Shown piece by piece: positions 7,897-15,639 of a stretch of 64,000 nucleotides of DNA (the first letter of the stretch is position 1; each line of letters starts with the position of its first letter). The stretch spans positions 124,001-188,000 of the forward strand of contig JAFDYV010000002.1 in NCBI GenBank assembly GCA_018267275.1, written 5' to 3'. Source of the stretch: Bacteroidota bacterium. GTDB lineage: Bacteria > Bacteroidota > Bacteroidia > Cytophagales > Cyclobacteriaceae. Both the position numbers and the translations under genes were made by a program. The notes beneath the pieces are model-generated. The model searched no databases, was not told the DNA's origin, and saw only the letters and a program-made list of their open reading frames with translations.

Positions 7897-9590
7897 ACTG
7901 GAAGAAGAGCAGAAAGGTGGGTGATCTGTTATTGCTGGCAAATGGCGCTGTAGCCTTGTTGTTGCTCAACTTGCTTACTTCATTTTATTTTTTCCGTATT
8001 GACTTGACTGAAGAGAAACGATACACGATCAAGCCTCAAACCAAGCAAGTTCTTTCAACTTTAGATGAAGAGGTATTTGTAGAAGTGTTTTTGGAGGGCG
8101 AGCTCAACGCAGGCTTTAAGCGTTTTCAAAAATCGATACACGAAACGTTGGAAGAATTTCGTATTTATTCCGGCAACAAAGTGAGTTTTGTTTTCACCGA
8201 TCCCAACCAAGCCAAAGGCGAAAAAGCCCGTAACGAATTCATGAGCGAGCTCAGCTCAAAAGGCATCAGCCCAATGAATGTGATCGAAAACAAAGAGGGG
8301 CAACGCATCGAGAAGTTTGTATTTCCGGGGGCGTTGGTGTCCTATGGTGGATTTGAAACGGGCGTAATGCTGTTAAAAGGTAACCGTGCACAGGGTTCGC
8401 AAGAGGCATTGAATCAGTCAATCGAAAATGTGGAATTTGAGTTGGCCAATGCCATTTACAAGTTGAGCAACAACAATCGTAAGAAAGTTGCATTGGTGCG
8501 CGGCCATGGCGAGTTAGACAGTCTTCAGATTGCCAGTTTCAATAACGCGCTGCTGGAGCAGTACGATGTTTTCAAAATGGATCTTTCCGCCAAGCCCACT
8601 GTCGGCAATTACGATGCACTGATTATTGCCAAACCGCGAACTGAGTTTTCAGAACCCGACAAGTACAAACTTGACCAATACCTAATGCGCGGTGGCAAGA
8701 TACTTTTTTTGCTCGATCGTTTAGATGCCAATATGGACAGTGCCTCCAGCGACAACTATTTTGCCTTTCCCTACAACCTTAACCTAGATGACCAGCTCTT
8801 CCGATATGGCGTGCGCATCAATCCAGACTTGGTGCAAGATCGTGTAAGTGGTAAATACCCAGTGGTGGTGGGCAATGCAGGTGGCCGTCCGCAATTGATG
8901 CAGTTAGACTGGCCGTTTTTTCCTTTGATCAACCAATATGCCGATCATCCTATTACGCGAAACTTGGATGCTGCCCAAACAAAATTCATCAGCAGTATCG
9001 ACACCGTAAAGGCTACCGGTGTGAGAAAGATTCCGTTGTTTTTCTCTTCACCGTATTCTCGTAAGCTCCTCGCTCCAGTAAAAGTTGGCGTCAATGATTT
9101 ACGCAAGCAGATTCGCGAAGGTAGTTTTAACGCTGGCGCAATACCATTAGCCTATTTGTTGGAAGGCAAATTCACATCGTTGTTCACCAACCGGTTTGCA
9201 CCTGGTGGGGTAGATACCGTTGGGTTTGTGGCGAAAAGCGTTGACTCCAAATTGATTGTTGTGGCCGATGGCGACCTCGCCAGAAATGATGTAAACCCAA
9301 GGCAAAGCGAGCCGCAGACTTTGGGCTATGATCCGTTTACCCGGTATACGTTTTCCAATCAAGACTTGCTGTTGAACATGGTGGCCTACCTTACAAACGA
9401 GAACGGATTAATTGCCGCACGCAACAAAGAAGTGAAAATCAGGCCGCTGGACAAACAAAAAATCAAAGAGGAAAGAACATATTGGCAAGCGGTAAATATT
9501 CTGCTGCCTTTGATGGCCTTGGCGTTATTCGGAGTTGTTTGGATGTACGCGCGCAAGAAAAAGTATTCTTCATTTTTGACGGAAGGTTGA
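7890..9590 (+). CDS. gldG: Gliding-motility type ABC transporter auxiliary protein
   Basis: A 566-residue protein with an N-terminal transmembrane segment (about 12-32), a large extracytoplasmic domain and a C-terminal transmembrane segment (about 535-555). The segment RIDLTEEKRYTIKPQTKQVL is typical of GldG and related ABC auxiliary proteins. ATG at 7890 (MVDWKKSRK) overlaps the gldF stop; the frame also opens at 7860 but that start lies deep in gldF. It shares one base with the next gene. Family knowledge links GldG to gliding; the transported substrate is unknown. Confidence 0.88.
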   Translation: MVDWKKSRKVGDLLLLANGAVALLLLNLLTSFYFFRIDLTEEKRYTIKPQTKQVLSTLDEEVFVEVFLEGELNAGFKRFQKSIHETLEEFRIYSGNKVSFVFTDPNQAKGEKARNEFMSELSSKGISPMNVIENKEGQRIEKFVFPGALVSYGGFETGVMLLKGNRAQGSQEALNQSIENVEFELANAIYKLSNNNRKKVALVRGHGELDSLQIASFNNALLEQYDVFKMDLSAKPTVGNYDALIIAKPRTEFSEPDKYKLDQYLMRGGKILFLLDRLDANMDSASSDNYFAFPYNLNLDDQLFRYGVRINPDLVQDRVSGKYPVVVGNAGGRPQLMQLDWPFFPLINQYADHPITRNLDAAQTKFISSIDTVKATGVRKIPLFFSSPYSRKLLAPVKVGVNDLRKQIREGSFNAGAIPLAYLLEGKFTSLFTNRFAPGGVDTVGFVAKSVDSKLIVVADGDLARNDVNPRQSEPQTLGYDPFTRYTFSNQDLLLNMVAYLTNENGLIAARNKEVKIRPLDKQKIKEERTYWQAVNILLPLMALALFGVVWMYARKKKYSSFLTEG

Positions 9591-10513
9591 TGCTCCAAAA
9601 TCGCAACATAAAATTGTTTGTTTCATTAGCAGTGCTTTGTGCTGCAACGGTGTTCGTGCTCGTGTTTGGCTTTAGAACTGCGTCAGAGATTGATAAACAA
9701 CTGTTTAAAGTTGCAGACCAAGCAGAGGTGAGCGAAGTGCAGTTTACCTCGGCCAAAGATACCTTGCGTTTAAAATACGATGGCGCCAAATGGTTGGTCA
9801 ACGGCAAAGAAGCGGACAGGCAGTTGATAAAAGTTTTTTTTGCTACCATTTTACAGGCCGAACCCAAGCGCAAAGTCGCGCCATCGCTGGTGGATAGTTT
9901 GCAAAAGTTAAATGCGGCAGTCAAAATCACGCTAAAGAAAGACGGAGAGCAATTGAAAGAGTATTTTGTGGTTGGCAACCCTGCCCAATCAGAAACCTAT
10001 TTCTACTTTGAAGGAGGTGATTGGTATGTGGTTACCATTCCGGGCTACCGCGTGTATGTGGCTTCTATTTTTGAATTGACCGAGAATGACTGGCGCGAGA
10101 AACGCATTTTTAATTTCAATTGGCAGAACTTTAAGTCGTTGCGCGCCTCATTTCCAGGTCAAGCAGCCGAAGATTTCACCATCACCGCGCAAAAGCAATA
10201 CATTTCCATAGATGGCATGGAGGCGGACACAACTAAGCTGCTTGGGTACTTAGATGCTGTTTTACAGATGCCATCCGATAAAATACTTTCTGGCGAGGAA
10301 ACAACCGAGTATGACAGTCTGTTCAATGTTGCCCCTTCTGTCACCATTTCAATCTTTGATATTGCTAATCGCGAGTGGCGGTTGTCGGTTTTTGCCACCG
10401 CATCAGCACAAAAACTCGTATTGGCCAAATTGAACAACGAGGCGATCTTACTCAACGCAAAGGCCGCGGCCGTTTTGCTGCGTGGAAGAACGTACTTTAA
10501 GCCCAAAAAATAA
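9590..10513 (+). CDS. DUF4340-like membrane-anchored protein, fourth gene of the gld unit
   Basis: A 307-residue protein with one N-terminal transmembrane anchor (about 8-28) and a beta-rich periplasmic part containing repeated LRLKYDGAKWLVNG and YFYFEGGDWYVV type units, as in DUF4340 proteins. Its ATG at 9590 overlaps the gldG stop codon by one base (TGATG), so it belongs to the same operon. In many phyla an ATPase, a permease, a GldG-like protein and a DUF4340 protein occur as a four-gene set, which fits here. Its role in that complex is not known. Confidence 0.75.
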   Translation: MLQNRNIKLFVSLAVLCAATVFVLVFGFRTASEIDKQLFKVADQAEVSEVQFTSAKDTLRLKYDGAKWLVNGKEADRQLIKVFFATILQAEPKRKVAPSLVDSLQKLNAAVKITLKKDGEQLKEYFVVGNPAQSETYFYFEGGDWYVVTIPGYRVYVASIFELTENDWREKRIFNFNWQNFKSLRASFPGQAAEDFTITAQKQYISIDGMEADTTKLLGYLDAVLQMPSDKILSGEETTEYDSLFNVAPSVTISIFDIANREWRLSVFATASAQKLVLAKLNNEAILLNAKAAAVLLRGRTYFKPKK

Positions 10514-10543
10514 GTGTTCAAAAAGTGTTGATAATCAGTGGGT

Positions 10544-10573
10544 AATACTTAATTCCCCACCTTGTTAAGTATT
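10544..10573. promoter_or_regulatory. Inverted repeat before dnaN (operator or terminator)
   Basis: Nine-base perfect arms AATACTTAA (10544-10552) and TTAAGTATT (10565-10573) flank a 12-base loop. The right arm is followed by GTTTTTC, so it could be a weak terminator for the gld unit. The last three loop bases are the TTG -33 element of the dnaN promoter, so a protein bound here would control dnaN. Confidence 0.5.
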
Positions 10574-10592
10574 GTTTTTCGTTCTACCTTTA
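10562..10592 (+). promoter_or_regulatory. Promoter of dnaN
   Basis: TTG (10562-10564), a 20-base spacer, and TACCTTTA (10585-10592), one mismatch from TAnnTTTG. It sits 34 bases before the dnaN ATG and separates dnaN from the gld operon transcriptionally. Confidence 0.55.
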
Positions 10593-10626
10593 CCGCCCTG
10601 TAAAAACTACAAACCACTGATTTCCA

Positions 10627-11751
10627 ATGAAGTTTATTGTTAACTCAAGCTACCTGCTCAAGCAGCTTTCCAATATCAATGGCGTAATCACTACTAACCC
10701 TGTAGTGCCCATCTTAGAAAACTTTTTGTTTGAAATAGACAAGAGCAATTTGAAGGTAACGGCCTCAGACTTGCAGACTTCTATGATTACCGAAATTACG
10801 GTTGAATCGAAAGAGAAAGGAAGCATTGCGGTGCCTGCGCGTATTTTGTTGGATACCCTGAAGAACCTGCCCGACCAACCGGTAACGTTCTCGATCGACA
10901 CCACCAGCTATGCAATAGAGATTAGCTCAGACAACGGCCGCTATAAGTTGGCTGGCGAAAATGCAACAGACTTTCCTAAAGTGCCTTCGGTATCGAATGA
11001 CTTCTCTGCGAGCATCTCTTCGGAGGTTTTGGCGAAAGCCGTTAACAACACCATATTCGCTACCAGTAGCGATGAACTGCGCCCTGCGATGACGGGGGTG
11101 TACGTAAACCTGGGCGAGAAGAACACTACGTTTGTTGCAACAGACGGCCACCGTTTGGTTCGTTACCGCAGAACAGATATTAAATCAGATAACGGCAACT
11201 CCATCATCATTCCGCGCAAAGCGTTGAATTTGTTGAAAACCACCCTGCCAACTGAGAATACTGATGTGACCATCGACTTCAACATGTCGAACGCATTTTT
11301 CAATTTCGGTAACATCCGAATGATCTGCCGTTTGATAGATGAGCGTTTCCCCGACTACGAAAATGTAATTCCGTCATCTAATCCGATTAAGATGACCATC
11401 AACCGCACCGATTTGTTGGGCTCGTTGAAGCGTATTTCTATTTACGCCAACAAAACCACACACCAAGTGCGCTTGAAGATTACCGGCAGCGAGCTGCAGG
11501 TGTCGGCCGAAGACTTGGATTTCTCTAATGAAGCCAACGAGCGCCTTTCATGCGAACACGAAGGTGAAGACATTGAAATCGGTTTCAACGCCCGTTTCTT
11601 GATTGAAATGCTATCCAATTTAGATGCCGACCAAATTAAATTAAACATGTCGGCCCCGAACAAAGCCGGGGTAATTAACCCAGCCGAGAAAGACAAGGGT
11701 GAAGATATTTTGATGCTGGTAATGCCGGTAATGCTGAACCAGTACGCGTAA
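10627..11751 (+). CDS. dnaN: DNA polymerase III sliding clamp (beta subunit)
   Basis: A 374-residue ring-forming clamp that tethers DNA polymerase III and repair enzymes to DNA. The typical N-terminus MKFIVNSSYLLKQLSNINGV, the central TDGHRLVRYR motif and the C-terminal MPVMLNQY are all present, and the length is normal. It has its own promoter and terminator, and is not next to dnaA or recF here. The placement directly after gldG/DUF4340 genes is found in other Bacteroidota. Confidence 0.98.
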   Translation: MKFIVNSSYLLKQLSNINGVITTNPVVPILENFLFEIDKSNLKVTASDLQTSMITEITVESKEKGSIAVPARILLDTLKNLPDQPVTFSIDTTSYAIEISSDNGRYKLAGENATDFPKVPSVSNDFSASISSEVLAKAVNNTIFATSSDELRPAMTGVYVNLGEKNTTFVATDGHRLVRYRRTDIKSDNGNSIIIPRKALNLLKTTLPTENTDVTIDFNMSNAFFNFGNIRMICRLIDERFPDYENVIPSSNPIKMTINRTDLLGSLKRISIYANKTTHQVRLKITGSELQVSAEDLDFSNEANERLSCEHEGEDIEIGFNARFLIEMLSNLDADQIKLNMSAPNKAGVINPAEKDKGEDILMLVMPVMLNQYA

Positions 11752-11773
11752 AAGTTTTACTACCTAAACGATT

Positions 11774-11807
11774 GAAAGCCACGCAGTTTGTGTGGCTTTC
11801 TTTTTTT
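11774..11807 (+). terminator. Intrinsic terminator of dnaN
   Basis: A 12-base-pair stem (GAAAGCCACGCA with TGTGTGGCTTTC, one G-T pair) closes a 3-base loop and is followed by seven T residues. It begins 23 bases after the dnaN stop. Confidence 0.9.
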
Positions 11808-11866
11808 GGTTACATCCCTTGCGACCGAACGATAAATTGTCATTAAATTACAATCACAAATTGTCT

Positions 11867-12439
11867 ATGGAAGCAATCGAAAGTTGGTGGCAAAGCTTGG
11901 ATGGTATCTTAAAAGTATTTTGGGGTTTGGCCATACCCTTCACCCTGTTTTTTGTACTGCAACTTATTTTTTCGTTCTCGGGTGCCGACTCTCCCGATGA
12001 TTTACCTGATTCTGAAATTGAAGCCGACCACGGCATCCCGTTTCAGTTCCTCACGCTCAAAAACATGGTGGGTTTTTTTACCATTTTTTCATGGGCAGGT
12101 ATCGCCAGTGTCAATGCTGGTTTTTCCAATACCATTTCGCTGATCATAGCCAGTGTTTCTGGCTTGTTGATGATGGCACTGATGGCTGGTTTGTTTTATT
12201 TAATCGGCAAGGCCGCAGCCGATGGCACCATGAAAATAGCGGACGCCATTGGCAAAACTGGCGAAGTGTACCTGTTGATTGGCCCGCACCGCAAAGGTAT
12301 CGGCAAGGTTCAAGTCAATGTAAGTGGCGCCCTGCGCACACTAGAGGCCATCACCGATGATGACGACCCCATTATTACCGGCTCGCTGGTGCAAGTAGTA
12401 AGTGTAACCGAAAACATTTTAGTAGTAACGCGCAAATAA
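11867..12439 (+). CDS. NfeD-like membrane protein, flotillin partner
   Basis: A 190-residue protein with three hydrophobic segments (about 13-35, 67-85, 90-115) and a C-terminal beta-rich soluble part with GKTGEVYLLIGPHRKGIGK and GSLVQVVSVTENILVV, as in the OB-fold domain of NfeD proteins. ATG at 11867 (MEAIESWWQ) is preferred; the open frame upstream to 11792 contains the dnaN terminator. It precedes the flotillin gene by 16 bases. NfeD and flotillin genes are commonly paired and are thought to act in membrane organisation. Confidence 0.75.
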   Translation: MEAIESWWQSLDGILKVFWGLAIPFTLFFVLQLIFSFSGADSPDDLPDSEIEADHGIPFQFLTLKNMVGFFTIFSWAGIASVNAGFSNTISLIIASVSGLLMMALMAGLFYLIGKAAADGTMKIADAIGKTGEVYLLIGPHRKGIGKVQVNVSGALRTLEAITDDDDPIITGSLVQVVSVTENILVVTRK

Positions 12440-12455
12440 TCTAAAACATCTCCCT

Positions 12456-14009
12456 ATGCCCCCCATGATAGTTATCGTAGCCCTCGTTGGGTTATTTGTT
12501 TTCATTTTAATTAGCACCATGCTCAGACGCTACAAACGATGCCCGTCTGATCGCATATTGGTAGTGTATGGTAAAGTAGGGGGCGGTGGTTCGGCCAAAT
12601 GTATCCACGGAGGTGCTGCATTTATCTGGCCGGTCTTCCAGGATTACTCCTTTATGGATTTGACGCCCATTTCCATTGAAGTGAATTTGACCAATGCACT
12701 TAGTAAACAAAACATACGGGTAGATGTACCCTCTAAATTTACAGTGGGTATTTCCACCGAAACAGGCGTGATGGAAAATGCAGCCGAGCGCTTGCTGGGC
12801 TTGCAACGTCAAGATGTGCATGCGTTGGCGCACGATATCATTGTGGGCCAAATGCGCCTGGTGGTGGCCATGATGGACATTGAAGAAATCAACACCAACC
12901 GCGATAAGTTTTTGCTCAACGTATCGCACAACGTAGAAGTGGAGTTGAAGAAGATCGGTTTGAAACTGATCAACGTGAACATTACCGATATTAAAGACGA
13001 GAGCGGTTACATCGCTGCATTGGGTAAAGAAGCTGCTGCCAAGGCCATCAACGAGGCAAAGATTCGCGTAGCAGACCAAGAGCGCCTGGGTGATATTGGT
13101 AAGACCGAAGCAGAGAAAGAAAGAGATATTAAAGTAGCTGAGATGGTGCGTGACCGCGATACGCAGGTTGCTGTAACCGTGAAAGATAAGGAAGTTTTGA
13201 TTGCGGGTGCAAAACGCGATGAGCAAATAGGTAAAGTAGAGGCGGAGCGTGATACGCGTATCAAGTCTGCCGAAGCAAATGCGTTGGCGGTAACGGGAGA
13301 AAACCAGTCGAAGATTGCCATTGCCAACTCAGACTCAGCCCGCAGAGAGCGCGAAGCTGAGGCATTGAAGAAAGCTATTGCAGCTGAAAAAGTGCAGGCT
13401 GCCAAGGCGTTGGAAGAAGCTTACCTGGCCGAGCAAAAAGCGGAGGCGGCCCGTGCCGAGCGCGAGCGTGCTTCGCAAAATGCCAACATTGTGGTGGCGG
13501 CCGAAATCCAAAAGCAAAAACTGATCATCGAAGCGCAGGCCGATGCCGAGAAATTGCGCGAGCGCGCCAAAGGTGAAGCCGATGCCATCTATGCAAAATT
13601 GGAAGCGGAAGCCCGCGGTATGTACGAGATGTTGACCAAGCAAGCACAGGGCTTGAAGCAGATTGTGGAAGCCTCTGGCGATAACGCCCGCGATGCGGTG
13701 TTGCTATTGATTGTAGATAAATTGCCTGAACTGGTTCGCTTGCAAACGGAGGCGATCAAGAATATCAAGATCGACAAACTCACCGTGTGGGATGGCGGCA
13801 CTGGCGCCAGTGGCGATGGCAAGACTTCTACCGCTAATTTTATTTCAGGTTTGTATAAATCAGTTCCGCCACTGCAAGAGATTTTCAATATGGCAGGTAT
13901 GGAGCTACCCGACTACCTAAAAGGAAAAACGGCCGAAGAGTTGAAGAATATGGCCGATGAAGCCAAAGCGAAGTTGGGAGAGGGGAGGGGTGAGGCACCC
14001 AAGAAATAA
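12456..14009 (+). CDS. Flotillin family (SPFH) membrane scaffold protein
   Basis: A 517-residue flotillin-like protein. It has an N-terminal membrane segment (about 4-22), an SPFH domain (about 30-200, for example RILVVYGKVGGG and VDVPSKFTVGIST), a long charged coiled coil rich in Glu-Ala-Lys-Arg (about 205-390) and a C-terminal domain that resembles flotillin. Proteins of this family oligomerise at the inner membrane and organise membrane domains. It lies between the NfeD-like gene and a small membrane protein gene, all reading the same way and within 20 bases of each other, so the three probably form a unit. Confidence 0.9.
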   Translation: MPPMIVIVALVGLFVFILISTMLRRYKRCPSDRILVVYGKVGGGGSAKCIHGGAAFIWPVFQDYSFMDLTPISIEVNLTNALSKQNIRVDVPSKFTVGISTETGVMENAAERLLGLQRQDVHALAHDIIVGQMRLVVAMMDIEEINTNRDKFLLNVSHNVEVELKKIGLKLINVNITDIKDESGYIAALGKEAAAKAINEAKIRVADQERLGDIGKTEAEKERDIKVAEMVRDRDTQVAVTVKDKEVLIAGAKRDEQIGKVEAERDTRIKSAEANALAVTGENQSKIAIANSDSARREREAEALKKAIAAEKVQAAKALEEAYLAEQKAEAARAERERASQNANIVVAAEIQKQKLIIEAQADAEKLRERAKGEADAIYAKLEAEARGMYEMLTKQAQGLKQIVEASGDNARDAVLLLIVDKLPELVRLQTEAIKNIKIDKLTVWDGGTGASGDGKTSTANFISGLYKSVPPLQEIFNMAGMELPDYLKGKTAEELKNMADEAKAKLGEGRGEAPKK

Positions 14010-14015
14010 TTGCAG

Positions 14016-14294
14016 ATGCTAGGTGGAGGATTTCTCAAGCAATCGCAAGAGTCGTTTGAGAAAAATCGGGAGATTCGCAAGGCAGCCCTAAAAGGTAGCC
14101 GCGACAAGAGCATGTTCCAGTTTAGGATTGGAGAGCCTATCGATCCAAAAGCATATAGGATTTCCGATGAAGATCGTGCAACTATGGTAGTGCGGGCACG
14201 CTTTGAAAGCCGTAAAGACCAAATCATCACTTGGACCATTTTGCTGGCGATGGCCGTTGCAATATCTTCATCGCTCTACTATTTATTGGGGTGA
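14016..14294 (+). CDS. Small tail-anchored membrane protein, unknown
   Basis: A 92-residue protein starting with ATG at 14016, 6 bases after the flotillin stop. Residues 1-70 are charged and soluble (MLGGGFLKQSQESFEKNREI), and a single hydrophobic segment lies at about 72-90 near the C-terminus. A TTG directly after the flotillin stop is a possible alternative start. I do not recognise a family, but tight coupling to flotillin suggests an accessory of the same membrane assembly. This is inference from position only. Confidence 0.7.
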   Translation: MLGGGFLKQSQESFEKNREIRKAALKGSRDKSMFQFRIGEPIDPKAYRISDEDRATMVVRARFESRKDQIITWTILLAMAVAISSSLYYLLG

Positions 14295-14324
14295 TTTGCG
14301 ATTGGGTTCTTCTTATAATTCCCA

Positions 14325-14401
14325 CGAAACGAAAACGTTGAACGAAGATAAAACTTTGAATTAACTCGTCACGGCACCATTGCGGGAACATGCTGTTGGC
14401 G
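14325..14401. repeat. attC-like half repeat after the SPFH lipoprotein gene
   Basis: GTTGGCG (14395-14401) lies immediately beyond the stop of the minus-strand SPFH lipoprotein gene. The next 45 bases, read on the minus strand, align with the start of the palindrome at 14911-15042: both begin CGCCAACAG, and share GTGACG followed by GTTAATT and an AAGTTT stretch at the same spacing. The opposite arm of the hairpin is not clear here, so this is a degenerate or truncated copy. Confidence 0.55.
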
Positions 14402-14407
14402 GGCGTT

Positions 14408-14899
14408 TTAATTTTCCCAATCTATTTTGAAATTCTGTATTGCAATGTGTCCGTGGTTATAAACACTATCTAAGATTTTCTTTACTCTCAATTCAATCTT
14501 AGTTTTGTCAATTGCCATGGAGTCGTATTGTCCAATTGACTTTCTTATAGCAGCTCTAAACTCAGGCGTTACGAAATATTCAAAATAGTTGTCACCGAAA
14601 TCACTGTACAGGTCAGCAACTTGGTCAGGAATAGGATAGTATTGAACTTTGGCCTTTACGATTACTTCCCTTTTGTCTTTTGTCAAGCATTTAAATTCGT
14701 CCTCGTAGTCTTTTGGTATTATTTCAATCTTAACAAAGTCGTCATACATGGGTATTAAATGTGTCCCCGGTTGTAAAATTTCTTTTGAGCTCGAAATGTC
14801 GTCCTTGTCGTCCAGAATAATTCCTCGTTCAGTTAAATTAACAATCTCAAGTGTACATGAGGTCAAAACCAAAAATATTAATGTAACTTTTCTGTCCAT
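14408..14899 (-). CDS. Miniature SPFH/prohibitin-like lipoprotein
   Basis: A 163-residue lipoprotein: the signal MDRKVTLIFLVLTSC ends in a lipobox with Cys15. The rest reads like a bare SPFH (prohibitin) domain: LQPGTHLIPMYDDFVKIEI, then CLTKDKREVIVKAKVQYYPI, then YFEYFVTPEFRAAIRKSIGQ, and a final helix with RVKKIL before an amphipathic strand (IAIQNFKIDW). There is no coiled coil or C-terminal oligomerisation region, unlike true prohibitins. It has a lower GC content than the neighbours and sits in an attC-like cassette arrangement, suggesting acquisition. The SPFH call is by eye from pattern, not by search. Confidence 0.65.
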   Translation of the reverse strand: MDRKVTLIFLVLTSCTLEIVNLTERGIILDDKDDISSSKEILQPGTHLIPMYDDFVKIEIIPKDYEDEFKCLTKDKREVIVKAKVQYYPIPDQVADLYSDFGDNYFEYFVTPEFRAAIRKSIGQYDSMAIDKTKIELRVKKILDSVYNHGHIAIQNFKIDWEN

Positions 14900-14910
14900 A
14901 TTAAAATGAC

Positions 14911-15042
14911 AGTTAACGTTCCGTGTTTATGGCGGCTGCGGCTTTCGAAGCCGTGTCTTTGTCCTGCGTGCCCAAGCGAAATCTAAAAACTAAACTTCAA
15001 ATTAACACGTCACCCGCAGTTGGCATAAACACACTGTTGGCG
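14911..15042. repeat. attC-like imperfect palindrome between two cassette genes
   Basis: The 132-base segment is an imperfect inverted repeat. On the plus strand it opens with AGTTAAC (14911-14917) and closes with GTTGGCG (15036-15042). Read inward from both ends, the arms share GTGTTTATG and CTGCGG in the same order, and the middle contains further short self-complementary pieces (around GGCTTTCGAAGCC). The minus-strand gene on its right stops 4 bases outside, and the gene on its left starts 12 bases outside. This matches the geometry of integron gene cassettes, although the end boxes differ from the classical RYYYAAC/GTTRRRY. Confidence 0.6.
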
Positions 15043-15046
15043 ATAG

Positions 15047-15511
15047 TTAGATTTCTCTCAATCTTAATTTTGAAACAATTTTCTCAATCAAGTGGTTTTC
15101 CTGAAGTTGGTAAATAAATTGAAACCAAGCGTGACAAATAATCCAAAGTCCAAATACATATGGAATCAACCACTTTGATTCGTTACTAAAAATTATCGCT
15201 ACAAATGAAAATATGAACAAAACAATAATGAAATAATGCTCAGGTCTAACTTTAGTCTTTAGATTAATTTTCAGTTGGTTAGTGTCGGTGTCGCTGATTA
15301 TTGCTCTCACATTAATTCCGTCAACAAGTCCAACTGCTCCTGAGATTACCATCGTCCCCAATGATATAAATGGTGAAAATTTTATTTCTCGATCCGAAAG
15401 AGCGTTGCATCTTATGTCCTTTAACTTCCCTAGTCTTTCATTGAAGTCGGTAAGCTGTCCGTTGAAAATAAATTCCCTATCAACTGTGAGTAGTTTTGTG
15501 AAATTGTTCAT
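15047..15511 (-). CDS. Membrane protein of unknown function in attC-like cassette
   Basis: A 154-residue protein starting with ATG at 15511. Hydrophobic segments lie at about 48-65 (weak), 92-109 and 113-132. The N-terminal third is soluble and the C-terminus is charged. No recognised domain. The gene is AT-rich compared with the surrounding operons, is bounded by attC-like boxes (15036-15042 after the stop, 15529-15535 before the start), and has no partner gene. It looks like a cassette-borne orphan. Confidence 0.55.
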   Translation of the reverse strand: MNNFTKLLTVDREFIFNGQLTDFNERLGKLKDIRCNALSDREIKFSPFISLGTMVISGAVGLVDGINVRAIISDTDTNQLKINLKTKVRPEHYFIIVLFIFSFVAIIFSNESKWLIPYVFGLWIICHAWFQFIYQLQENHLIEKIVSKLRLREI

Positions 15512-15528
15512 TGCCCAAATGTAATTGT

Positions 15529-15560
15529 CGCCAACTTGCGGATATATATACTCGTGGATG
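15529..15560. repeat. attC-like right-arm box before the cassette gene
   Basis: CGCCAAC at 15529-15535 (GTTGGCG on the coding strand) precedes the ATG of the 154-residue gene by 17 bases, preceded in turn on that strand by CCGCAA and CCACGAG. The position mirrors the box before the SPFH lipoprotein gene. Only one arm is recognisable, so this would be the outer end of the array. Confidence 0.45.
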
Positions 15561-15639
15561 TTTTTTCATTATAGCATAACCAAAAGGTGCATTATTCCGC
15601 CCAAATTGGCGTGTATTCTTCACCAATAGACCCCTTAAC

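Noticed and set aside
11792..11866. Longer start for the NfeD-like protein
   Set aside because: The upstream part covers the terminator of dnaN and adds residues that are not hydrophobic or conserved.
12507..13226. Long minus-strand open frame (239 codons) inside the flotillin gene
   Set aside because: It is a shadow of the coiled-coil region of flotillin; codon bias in the plus-strand frame explains the lack of stops, and the product has no family features.
15047..15511. Toxin-like or immunity-type role for the cassette membrane protein
   Set aside because: Size and membrane segments would fit, but there is no partner gene or motif to support it.
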